Assembly (NCBI GenBank): GCA_946122785.1
Contig: CAMGYJ010000006.1
Coordinates: 33,250,668-33,314,667, forward strand
Reading direction: 5' to 3'
Origin: Linum tenue
Lineage: Eukaryota > Streptophyta > Magnoliopsida > Malpighiales > Linaceae
DNA length: 64,000 bases
Under the pieces are notes generated by a model that was not told the DNA's origin, made no database searches, and was given only the letters and a program-made list of their open reading frames with translations. Shown here in pieces: positions 22,501-31,321 of the stretch. Both the position numbers and the translations under genes were made by a program. Each line of letters opens with the position of its first letter. Within the stretch, counting starts at the first letter, position 1.

Positions 22501-24028
22501 CAATACAAACGGCTCGGAGTTCGGGTTCTTCCTTGGTGATGCCTTTCAATGTGGTGGCCCTTCGGCCTGTGTCTGTGATCCCTCATAGTTGTCGGCGTTG
22601 TCCCTCCCAATCAAATTCCATCTCCAAACTCTTCTAGTTGCTTTGGACCGTGCCCAATGTTTCCAGCCACTAGATTCCTAGAACAACATCAAAACCGATA
22701 AGGGGAATGGCAAAGAGAGTCACAGGAAAGTGAGTGCCTTGTATTGTGAGAGGGACGTTGTCGTGTCGGTCGTTACATTTCATTGGTTTGCCACTTGCTA
22801 CCCAGACATTGAACGGAGCTATGGCGGAGATGGGTAGCCGAAGTGCTTCCGCCGTGGTGGTGTTGATGAAGTTGTGGGTCGACCCACTATCGATCAACAC
22901 TATTAACTTGGTTCGGCCCACTTGGGCCCAAACTCGTAGGGTTCTTCCACCCGTTCGACCCGTGATGGCATGGAGGGAGACCTCAGCATCGTCGACGGTC
23001 TCTTCTTCTTCCTCATCCAACAGCATCATGATACGTGGTTTGGCACAACGGTGGGTAGGTGTGAATTTCTCATCACAATTAAAACAAAGACCTGCTTGTC
23101 GACGGCGGTGGATCTCTTTGTATGGAATTTGCCGGCCTCCTAGTGACGGTGGTGGCCAATTACGAGCGGGAGGCGGGAGATCAAAAGCGCGTGGTCGCGC
23201 CACGAAGGTGGGCTCGAACATGGGTCGAGGTTTTGTCTTGGGTGCAGTTGTATAATGTGCCGGTGATCGGTAGGAGCTGTCCGGCGGACTCCGATAACGA
23301 GAGAGCTGCTCATCGCGGACGTGGGCCAAATTAATGGCCTCCTTCAATGTCCGAGGGTTGAAGATCCGGATCCCATCAGCAATTTCAGTTTTCAATCCTC
23401 CCAAGAAGGTGCCGACCAACGCTTGTTGCGTCCATCCCCGGATGCGATTGCCGAGCTTTTCGAACTTCGTCTGATAATCCCGAAGGGTCCCTGTCTGTTT
23501 GATATCTGATAGAGCTTCGTCGAATCCGGTGGAAGCAGAGGGTCCAAATCGCGCTCAAAGTTCAGTCGAAAAAATTTCCCAGGTAATGGGAATTCCGTCG
23601 GCTCCATAGGTTCTGCGGAGCCACTGCCACCATTGGTTTGCATCCCCTTTGAGGTGATACGACGCCAGGGACACCTTTTGACCTTCCGGAATGGCTTGGA
23701 ATTCGAAGAATTGTTCCACTCTTGAGAACCAGAAAGTGGGGTCGTCGCCGGCGAAGGTTGGGAACTCCAGTCGAGCTAGTTTAGCCCCAAAGAAGGGCTA
23801 GTGATCCCGTTCCTCGAAATCGTTGGGAGGAGGTTGTCAAGTCCGGCCGTTGACGGAACGTTCTCCCTCATCGGAACGTCGGTCTTCATTCTTGGTTGCC
23901 TGATCTTGAGCAATTTTGTTGACAACAAGCTGAACGGCTGCCAGTTGGTCTATGATCGCCTGGATGCCGGTTTGGTTCTCATGTGTAGCGGTTTCGAGAG
24001 CTTCGATGTGTTGTGCGTGAGTGCCCAT
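19544..24028 (-). pseudogene. chromovirus gag-pol, one continuous frame broken by nine nonsense codons
   Basis: Starting at the in-frame ATG at 24028-24026 (MGTHAQ), the frame runs about 1495 codons to TAG at 19544-19546 with no frameshift. Domains in order: gag (RLEFPTFAGDDP, QWWQWL); zinc knuckle CFNCDEKF...HRC; aspartic protease IDSGSTHNFI; reverse transcriptase with VMPFGL and FFDD; RNase H ETDASDSGIG; integrase with an HHCC-type region (CDICHRAK) and the DDE region (VSDRDPVF ... DGQTEVVNR); and a chromodomain (ILETRWIQRG ... WRSLPHDDATWE) that in this group directs insertion to heterochromatin. Stops lie at 23837, 23798, 23555, 22670, 22634, 22583, 22202, 21665 and 21557 (lowest base of each). 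The longest intact part, 19544-21532, covers RNase H, integrase and chromodomain. Confidence 0.94.
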
Positions 24029-24033
24029 GCCGG

Positions 24034-24045
24034 GCTCTGATACCA
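24034..24045 (-). other. primer-binding site for initiator Met tRNA
   Basis: TGGTATCAGAGC on the minus strand, two bases downstream of the 5' LTR. Confidence 0.9.
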
Positions 24046-24047
24046 AG

Positions 24048-24394
24048 TGATAAGGATCGAAGTTGAATTGTGAGAGAACTCCCTTTTCTTGGCGGGAGCT
24101 GGCTAGCGTTCTATTTTCTGGGCTGGAACTACCAGAGACGAGTGTCTTTTATGAAATAATGCTTGCCTCTTATTCCCTTCTAAAGCTGAATTAAATATAT
24201 CCATGAATGCAACCGAGAAACAACCTATTCCTACTCTTGTGGAACCCTTCCTACGTTTACCAACAGCTACCCACGACTCTCCACTTATTCTGCAAATTCA
24301 AAAGCAACTAACAGCTAACTTTGACTCCTCCAACTAACAGCAACTAACAGCAACGTAAAAGACTCTTAACATCAACACAAATGACTCTCCTACA
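24048..24394 (-). repeat. 5' LTR of the chromovirus
   Basis: 347 bp, TGTAGGAGAG ... CCTTATCA on the minus strand, next to the PBS. It keeps the 167 bp that the 3' LTR has lost. Confidence 0.9.
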
Positions 24395-24513
24395 ACACGC
24401 ATACTACTTCATCATGGGCCAACTACTCCATGTAGTCTCGATAGCGTCGATTGGGCTGGGCTGCTCGTGTTGAGTGGCGAGTGTGATGGTGAGGTGCAGG
24501 GGCCCTCTCATCA
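24395..24513 (-). repeat. duplicated pol 3' tail upstream of the 5' LTR
   Basis: Matches 19516-19634 over 119 bp with about five or six differences, including the end of the gag-pol frame. Its outer end, TGATGAGAG, resembles the true LTR terminus TGATAAGGA and abuts the TSD. Confidence 0.88.
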
Positions 24514-24518
24514 GGATT

Positions 24519-25270
24519 GAACCGCCCTAACATGGCAGTGATAAAGGCAATGTCAATCTTCAAAGGAGAGACAAGTGGTTCGCGAAGGCTGACTCTATAG
24601 CTGGCAATCTGGCTAGGGGTGATTAGCCGAGCATGGGTGTGAACAAAGCCCTTGATGCTACCTCACTCGTCCCATATGAGATGCTCCCCATATGATGGGT
24701 TACTATGAACGTTGTGAGCAATTCCAATGACAAAATCTCTCATGAAGAGTTGTGGGCTATGCGCTGCATTGCTCAAACGATCGAAATCTTATGCGAGCAT
24801 CCAACAATGATGGACCCACCGATCCTCCATAAAGGCATGAGAGATTGTCATATGTAGAGAAATAGCAGGACTTCGACACTCCCTAAGACGGTTGAAAAGA
24901 GAGAGGTATCTGATTAAGTGTAGGAAACAAAAGAGAGAGCCAGTCATGTTAGAAGTGCATATCAATGCCATACTAAAACAACCGACTTTTCCGAGGAGTC
25001 TGGCTCAGTGATCTTGTTGCATCTTTCTGATCTCATCTTCTGTTGCTATGGGACCGAGCCATGCAGTAGACAGGGGGCATGAATTGGGTGTGGTGTGACA
25101 ACTGACGATGGCATCCCGAGCTTCTCTACAAGAGAGGTGTAGGTGTCATGATAAATGTGACAGAAGAACTTGTATGACATATAAACTGTAGCGTTGTCGG
25201 TTGGCCGTATCAGAGCTTGAATGATGATAAAATCTCTCTTGTGAGTCGAGCGTACGAGCTACCAGGCACT
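24519..25270 (-). pseudogene. degenerate coding-like sequence, right of the chromovirus
   Basis: Continuation of the host sequence at 18979-19330. It includes a minus-strand open stretch of 60 codons at 24789-24971 (RLRECRSPAISLHM) and further fragments with stops. Family unknown. Confidence 0.35.
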
Positions 25271-26104
25271 AAGAAGATATCAAATAGGTTGAGGTTAGTT
25301 AGGCGCTCCTGAAGCAACTCAACCCAATCTTCTGTTAGATCAAAAGAGGGACGAGGGTATTTGTACGAAAGCCCGAGACTGGGTGACTAGGATTGTGATA
25401 GAGTCGTGAATAAAATTCGCTTTCCGTGAAGAATATTTCCACCCTCTGTAGACACCACTTTTTGTCCGGGTTAAAACCTTTTTACTTAAATAAAATTTAG
25501 TTTTTATTGAAGATTTGCAATAGCGAGTTAATTGATTTTCAAACTAGAATATATTGATAGTGCTTGAGACGGTCGTGTTCGCATTAACTCTATGAGATAA
25601 GAAATAGCAAATCTCGATTGATAGAGTCAAGTTGATGTTTAAGATATTCACTCGGCTTGGGTTAGTGGGGTTTCGATTTTCATGTTTTGGTTTGGTTAAG
25701 CGAATTAACCAATTGATTAATCTCATTGTCATGAGTTGTTTAAGACCAATAACAATTGAATTGGACGTTGGAGTTGGAGTTGGAGTTGAGAACTATAAAA
25801 TATGAGGAGAAGGTTAAACAAAAATTACCCTTAACATAAGTTTTGATTACTAAATAACAATTATAACTATGATTAGTAATCAGTTACAATTACATAGACC
25901 CTTTCATTAAACAAAGATTACAAATTACAAATTTTATTACAAGGGATCAAAGCCTAAGCCCAAGTCAGCTCAGTCCAGCCCTAGTCAACAAAGTCAAACT
26001 AGTTAGAGAACAGGTCTGACCAAACCCATATCGATCCAACCCAACTCAGACCGGTCCGACTCAAACCCGACACTATTCCAGACTTGGGTAACAAGTTGAC
26101 TCTC

Positions 26105-26112
26105 CTATAAAA
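26105..26112 (+). promoter_or_regulatory. TATA-like box of the LTR
   Basis: TATAAAAA lies 24-30 bases upstream of the MULE target duplication, so the MULE entered close to the predicted transcription start. Confidence 0.45.
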
Positions 26113-26388
26113 AAAACTCCACTCTTCAGAATAAGGGGGACTAGATACTATGACAACACTCATTGTGTTGTTATTGTAACAACACTAGTCTCCAACCAAT
26201 AGGAAGTTAGGGTTGTGATGACTTTTTATTAGATGAGTTGACCTAGTGTAAAATCAAAGCAGGGGTATAATTGTCATTTATGAAAAATATGTTTAAATAA
26301 TAATAAAAAATAAAAAAAATAAAAAATATTTTTTATTTTCGGCCCAAATTTTTGGCCGCCGGAATTCGGCCACCGGTCGCCGGTCACC

Positions 26389-26560
26389 GGAATATGCTTT
26401 TTTGTCATCGGAATATGCTATTTTGTCATCGGAATATGCCACCGTCGCCGGAATATGCTCACCGTGGTCGGAATATGCTCACCGTGGTCGGAATATGCTT
26501 ACCGGCGTCGGAATCTAGTCATCGAGGCCGGAATATGCCTATCGGCGCCAGAATCTACTC
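26389..26560. repeat. tandem repeat, unit about 21-24 bp
   Basis: Seven or so degenerate copies of CGGAATATGCTCACCG with a variable TGGTCG/CGTCG spacer. They lie inside the MULE. Confidence 0.8.
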
Positions 26561-26689
26561 ACTGACGGTCATCAGAGTTTGGTCAACGGTCTTCGTTGAC
26601 TGGTCAACGGGTTTCGTTGACCGGTCAATGGTCTTAGTTGACCGGTCAACGACCACCGGATGTTATGGTCTGCATTGTGAGATTTATGG

Positions 26690-27320
26690 TTTGGTTTCTC
26701 ATATTTTTGTATGTCTTTTGTGGTTTGCTTTATCGTGTTTGTGGTTTGCATTAAGAAGTTTCAGGTTTGCTTTATCGTGTTTGTGGTTTGCTTTGAGAAG
26801 TTTCTGGTTTGCTTTCAAAAACTTTGTGGTTTGCATTGAGGGGTTCTGGTTTGTTTCAATATATTTGTGGTCTGCATTAGGACGTTTATGGTTTGCTTTT
26901 TTGTGGTTTGATTTACTGTGTTTGTGGTTTGCATTAGGAGGTTTCTGGTGTGCTTCGCAAATGTTGTGGTTTGCTTTGTGAGTTTTGTGGTTTGTTTTAG
27001 GAGATTTGTGGCATGCATTCAGAGGTTTCTAGTTTGCTTTATTGTGTTTCTGGTTTGCATTAAGAAGTTTATGGTGTGCTTTCGAAAATTTTATGGTTTG
27101 ATTTGTGGGGTTTCTGGTTTGTTTTAATATATTTTTTGTCTGCAATAGAAGGTTTGTGGTTTGCTTTAGCATGTTTGTGGTTTGCATTATGAGGTTTCTG
27201 GTGTGATTTCGGAATATTTGTGGTATGCTTTGTGGGGTTTTTGGTTTGTTTTAGGGGATTTGTGGTATGGATTGGGAGGTTTCTGGTACGCTTTTTGTGG
27301 ATTGTTTTACCGTGTTTGTG
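26690..27320. repeat. minisatellite, unit about 24-30 bp
   Basis: About 25 degenerate copies of GTTTGTGGTTTGCATTA alternating with GGTTTCTGGTTTGC. Plus-strand open frames through it are repeat artefacts. Confidence 0.85.
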
Positions 27321-27575
27321 GATGGCAGGTTTATGAGTGCATTATAAGTAACAATATCTCGTCCAAATCCAAAAGTTTGCATCTCTTTGTAGACGTCCAG
27401 AACCTCCTCAAGCTTACCAAGGTTAACATAAAATGAGAGCAATGGTTGTACAAAACTCTATCCAACTCAATCCCCTTAATCTTCATTTCATTAAACAACA
27501 ACAGGGCATCATTCAATCTACCAGCTTTAGCATAGTACCCATACAATGCACCAGCGCCAACAGCTTCCAAATCAC
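27258..27575 (-). pseudogene. captured PPR (pentatricopeptide repeat) gene fragment
   Basis: Minus-strand translation gives two consecutive PPR units: ALYGYYAKAGRLNDALLLFN with an EMKIKGIELDRVLYN end, then LLSFYVNLGKLEEVLDVYKE with EMQTFGFGRDIVTYNALI. PPR proteins bind organellar RNA. A one-base frameshift lies between the units (about 27437-27442). Sequence ends within a repeat at both sides, so only about 75 residues were captured. It joins directly to the nsLTP fragment upstream. Confidence 0.82.
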
Positions 27576-27589
27576 GGAGACAGCTCTCG

Positions 27590-27969
27590 AACAAGCCTAC
27601 CTTGAGCGCCACGGCGGCGGCGGAGCTCGCGTTCGCGTGACGCCTGGAGCAGAGAGCAGGGAGAGATGCGATCCTGGTGCGGTTCAACGGGAACCCGAAC
27701 TGCTGCGGCTGCTTCACCAGGCGACAGTAGCAGTTGCTGCCGCCGGTGCGGAACGACTCCAAGACGACGCTGCAGCACTTAGCTGAGAGTCGGTGGCGGC
27801 GGACTCTGTTCGGCGGCGCGGAAACGTAGCCGAAGCACGGAGAGAAATCCACCAGGTCGGTGTCGCAGTCTTATGGCGACGGTGTAGACGGCGCAACCGT
27901 GGCGGCGGAGTTGGCGGCGAGGAGGAGTAGTAGCGCCGAAGCGAAAATCCGCGCAAAATCGATAGTCAT
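27590..27969 (-). pseudogene. captured lipid-transfer-protein-like (nsLTP/LTPG) gene exon
   Basis: From ATG at 27969-27967 the frame encodes a hydrophobic signal peptide (ASALLLLLAANSAATV), then the eight-cysteine pattern: DC, SPC, KCC, CYC and LPALC, i.e. seven of eight cysteines, with FPLNRTRIASLPALC typical of GPI-anchored or LTP-like proteins. A TAA at 27871-27873 (after SPSP) breaks the frame once. The eighth cysteine is missing: after VALK the DNA reads GTAGGC, a possible splice donor, and PPR sequence follows soon after. About 110 bases of GC-rich leader upstream also look captured. Confidence 0.8.
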
Positions 27970-28267
27970 CTTGAGAGAGAAAGATAGAGGTACAGAAAAA
28001 AGAAAGCGGGAGGAGACGGAAACTCTGTTTCTGGTGAGTGGCGAACTCTGACTCTCTGATTCACTCCGGCGGAGGAAGAAGCGGGGCGGAGGAGAAGGGT
28101 CGCAATGGTGAGAGATGAGATCTGACGGTGAATTTTAAATAATTTTATTTTATTATTTTGTATATAATTTACCCTTTTATCCTTAATGAATTCTGTTGTT
28201 ATAATAAGAACACTAATAGTGTTGTTATTCTATCCGAGCCCAGAATAAGGGGGGGGGGGGGGGGGGG

Positions 28268-28835
28268 AGAGCTCTTCTTCTTCCTTTCCCCTACCTCGAT
28301 CTGCTCCTTCTCAACAAAAGCAGGGGCTGAACTCTCTTCTTCTTCATCTTCATCTATTAACCATTCCCAAACTGCTACCCTCAAATACACAACAAAAAAT
28401 AAAATAACAACAAAAGAGCTTCTCTTCTTCTCTCCCAAACTTCCTGCCGAAAACTTCTTCTTCACCCAAACGAATTTCTGCAAAAAGAACAGAGAGTATG
28501 CTTCTTTTTCTTCTCTTCTCGCCTTCTTCGTCCCCTCCTAAACATACAAACAGACGAAAAAGAGAGGGAACTCAATAAAATAATCACTTCCCACTTTTCC
28601 CCATCTTATTCAGCTTCTGTTTCCCATTCCTACATCAAATTACCATCCCATAATCACCAAAAGCCACACATAAAGAAAAAAACACAACAAAAGCAGCAAA
28701 ACAAGAAAAGGAGGAGACGACGCAAAGACAGAAGTGAGAAGTTTGGAGGAAAGGGCATAATCACCGTCAAGCTACAAGAAAAAGGTTTGGTAATATAGTA
28801 ATCCTAAATCTGACCATCATTATCATTCAACATCA
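28268..28835. other. C/T-rich leader-like sequence, no gene
   Basis: Pyrimidine-rich on the plus strand, resembling an untranslated leader, probably the transcribed part of the LTR that starts at 25446. No reading frame of interest. Confidence 0.4.
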
Positions 28836-28838
28836 TCG

Positions 28839-28902
28839 TTAATATATATAAAGGAGAAGTGAGGTACTAAGTTGTACCTCACTTCTCCTTTATATATATT
28901 AA
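28839..28902. repeat. perfect 29-bp inverted repeat with 6-base loop
   Basis: 28839-28867 and 28874-28902 are exact reverse complements around TAAGTT. It sits at the presumed Helitron 5' end and would form a strong hairpin in single-stranded DNA or RNA. Confidence 0.95.
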
Positions 28903-30489
28903 ACCTCACTTTTTCTTACATTTTACATTTTGATACCCCAAATTTAATTAAATTATAACTTAGTTATTATAATGTACATTTTATATTTCGATACCCAAAT
29001 TTAATTTTAATGTAAAATCATTGAACAATTATGTTTTGATATCTAAATTTTATGAGATTTTTTAAATTTACATATTGATCCAATGTTTAGATTTCACTTG
29101 AATTCATAAATCCAATCCACCAATTATTTTGAACCAATCCATGAGTACAATCCACCATAACATAAAAGTATAAATTTAGTTTGTACCATACAATATGTTG
29201 TATCACTCAACAGTAGGAGAAGATTCGACCATTTTATATGTGCTCATTATACGAAACATAAAATAAATTATAAAAGAGAGACGACTCTAAAATATTGCAA
29301 AAGCGAATTTATAAACTCATTTAGTACAATTACGGGGTACTAAACAAACTTCTACTAACTACATGTAAAAAAATATGTGACATCTACATAAGCAAGTGTC
29401 AATAAATTGCTATGGCAAAAAGGGTTGACTGTAGTATTGACGGCCAACTAAAAGAATTGGTCAAAACCTTTCCATCATCTACTTCCTCTTCGTTTCATTT
29501 TTCACTCGCCTTCCATAGCACTTTCTTTATTTCTTTCTTTGCCTTCTTCGTCCAACCCTAATTAGTATACTATTATTTGCATTCTAATCACAAGTATGAA
29601 AAAGTCCATGCACGACTGACCAATAGTTTAGAGAATTAATAATTGAACCATGAACCACTAACTTTTTCAATTCAATGTCGAGTCCAATTAAAAGCAGATA
29701 TATATGGTTATTACTTATTAAAAATTTTTCATTTTCCACTACGGGATTTGAAGGCGTGAAATTTTAAGCGAGTTCCAATTTGTATTACTTTAACTTCTCT
29801 CTAGAGTTTTTCTTTTTCACCCGGGCTAGAATTTTCAACGATTATACATGGAATGTTTGCTAGGTATCTACACATATTAGATAAATAGTTTTCATTTTCT
29901 ATAAAAAAAAGTAAATAATTATCATATTAAATACATCACTATAAAAGGAAGTAAGCCTCAACTATGCAAATTATAGTTCAGTACCTAAACATATTAGATC
30001 TTTAGATTTATAAACTAATTTTTTTTGCATATAGTCCTCAAAATATTGATGGGACATTACCTTTTAGTACGTATAATTTTTTTTGTATTGCATTTTGGTA
30101 CCTAAACTTTTGAAGTTCTATAAATAGGTCTAATTTTTCTATGTGTAAATAAAATACTCTCGAATAAATGAGTATTGATACCCAACTCATACACATTTAG
30201 ATTATGGAAGTAAATATCTATACCCTACGCAAACCCATCTACAAACTCTTAAACTCATATATACATCACTTATACCCTACCCAAAACCAATTGGTCTACT
30301 TGGGTTTAGGTAAATCTCATTTATTAGCCAAAATTTTCAAAAAAGTAAAATTAGATTGGATGTTGACCGTCATATTTCCCAGTCAATATTACTAACAAAA
30401 CGGCTAACTAAAAATTAATTGTAGACTAATAATACTAACAAAACACTATAACAGGCTACATAATACATGTCTATATGTCATGTACGCCT

Positions 30490-30517
30490 CGCGACAAGTC
30501 GCGGCATCGCCACCTAG
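30490..30517 (+). other. Helitron 3' terminal hairpin and CTAG
   Basis: Six-base stem CGCGAC/GTCGCG, ten-base spacer, CTAG end. Confidence 0.7.
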
Positions 30518-31321
30518 TTTTTTTTATAATCTCTACCACTACCCGTCTCTAAAAAATGATTTCGAGAAGGTATCTACCTAACTAATATTCAAACAAATTA
30601 CAAGTTAACCCCAAAATAATCAACAAAACCATGATATGTCGCAATCAAAGCTTTTTTTTACTATATACATATGGTTATATTGTTTAAAGCTTTTGTATTG
30701 TAAACAAAACTATAAGTATATATACTTAACTATGTTCATGTTCTTTCTTATTCGATGATTATACTAGCCCTGTATGTTTAGTTTTGTTCATGTTGGCTTT
30801 AATAATTACTAAGTTTTCTTTGTGTTAAGCATACCATCACAAACATACTTAAGCTAAACTACTCACCCTAAGCTACCAAATCAGACCTTATAAAACTAGG
30901 TTTAACAAGCAAATTAAACCAGCTTTTGTTATAAACTCACCCAAAGCACCCCTCCCCTCTAAGTATAAACCTATTTTGTTTATAACCTTACACACCAACA
31001 ACAAACATAATCTTGAAGCAAAAACCAACACACAACTTCCCAGATTATTAAACTCCTAAAAGCAGCCATATACATCTCAAAACGCAGGTTTATAAATCCA
31101 TTCTAAAAGTAATTAAATAGAAATCCATTGAAATCCGTTTTGTTAAGTACATACACAACCCCAATCATCATAAACCACCCATCCATACCAGGTTATCATT
31201 TTCACCCAAAATCAAAGTTGATATTTCTAAAACCAGTGTTTGTACTTAGTTTTTGTGTTTAGATTTGTTCCTTTCAATCTTTCTATCCATCTACTCTACT
31301 TTTTCCTTTAAGCTACTTACA
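30518..31321. repeat. direct repeat copy 1 (about 805 bp)
   Basis: Nearly identical to 34744-35550 from the T run to GCTACTTACA. Homology starts right after the Helitron CTAG. It contains no coding sequence. Confidence 0.93.

Larger units (their letters stand above)
19336..24513 (-). mobile_element. Ty3 chromovirus with two LTRs and an extra pol tail at its 5' end
   Basis: In minus orientation: a 119-bp piece of the pol 3' end (24513-24395), the 5' LTR (24394-24048), a PBS, gag-pol, and a 3' LTR (19515-19336). The 5-bp repeat GGATT lies on both sides (19331-19335 and 24514-24518), so the extra tail belongs to the inserted unit. Size and the C-terminal chromodomain place it among chromoviruses, probably near Reina given the short LTRs and the gag start (RLEFPTFAGDDP); the clade is inference. 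The 3' LTR has lost 167 bp by a deletion with AGCT at both edges. Confidence 0.92.
26136..28240. mobile_element. Mutator-like element carrying host gene fragments (Pack-MULE type)
   Basis: A 9-bp TSD (CAGAATAAG) lies at 26127-26135 and 28241-28249. Inverted termini of about 45 bp share GATA, ACAACACT, GTGTT and TAACAAC blocks (left about 26138-26182, right about 28195-28240). Between them are no transposase frames but three foreign parts: GCCGGAATATGC repeats, a GTGGTTTGC minisatellite, and a minus-strand nsLTP-PPR chimera. Confidence 0.85.
25446..28835 (+). mobile_element. 5' part of a long LTR (Tat-like), split by a MULE
   Basis: TGTAGACACCACTTTTTGTC is a typical start of long plant Ty3 LTRs. 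A TATA-like CCTATAAAAAA sits at 26105-26112. The sequence ACTCCACTCTTCAGAATAAGG is then interrupted by the MULE (26136-28240) and resumes at 28241 with CAGAATAAGG, a 15-20 base G run and a C/T-rich leader (28268-28835). After the Helitron (28836-30517) similar sequence continues, and TTTCTCACACGTAACCGTAC near 31820 resembles Tat leader sequence. No matching 3' LTR was found, so extent and class are tentative. Confidence 0.5.
28836..30517 (+). mobile_element. non-autonomous Helitron
   Basis: The right end is Helitron-like: a GC hairpin (CGCGAC-AA-GTCGCG, 30490-30503) ten bases before CTAG (30514-30517), followed by T. The left end can be set at TC (28836) after an A, giving the A/T target typical of Helitrons, with TATATATAAAGGAGAAGT following, as in many plant Helitrons. 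No Rep/helicase gene is present. The left border is less sure because of the palindrome there. Confidence 0.65.

Noticed and set aside
26352..27436. Plus-strand open frames of 60-209 codons rich in Trp, Phe and Cys
   Set aside because: They are translations of the minisatellite arrays, with no domain and no independent start signals.
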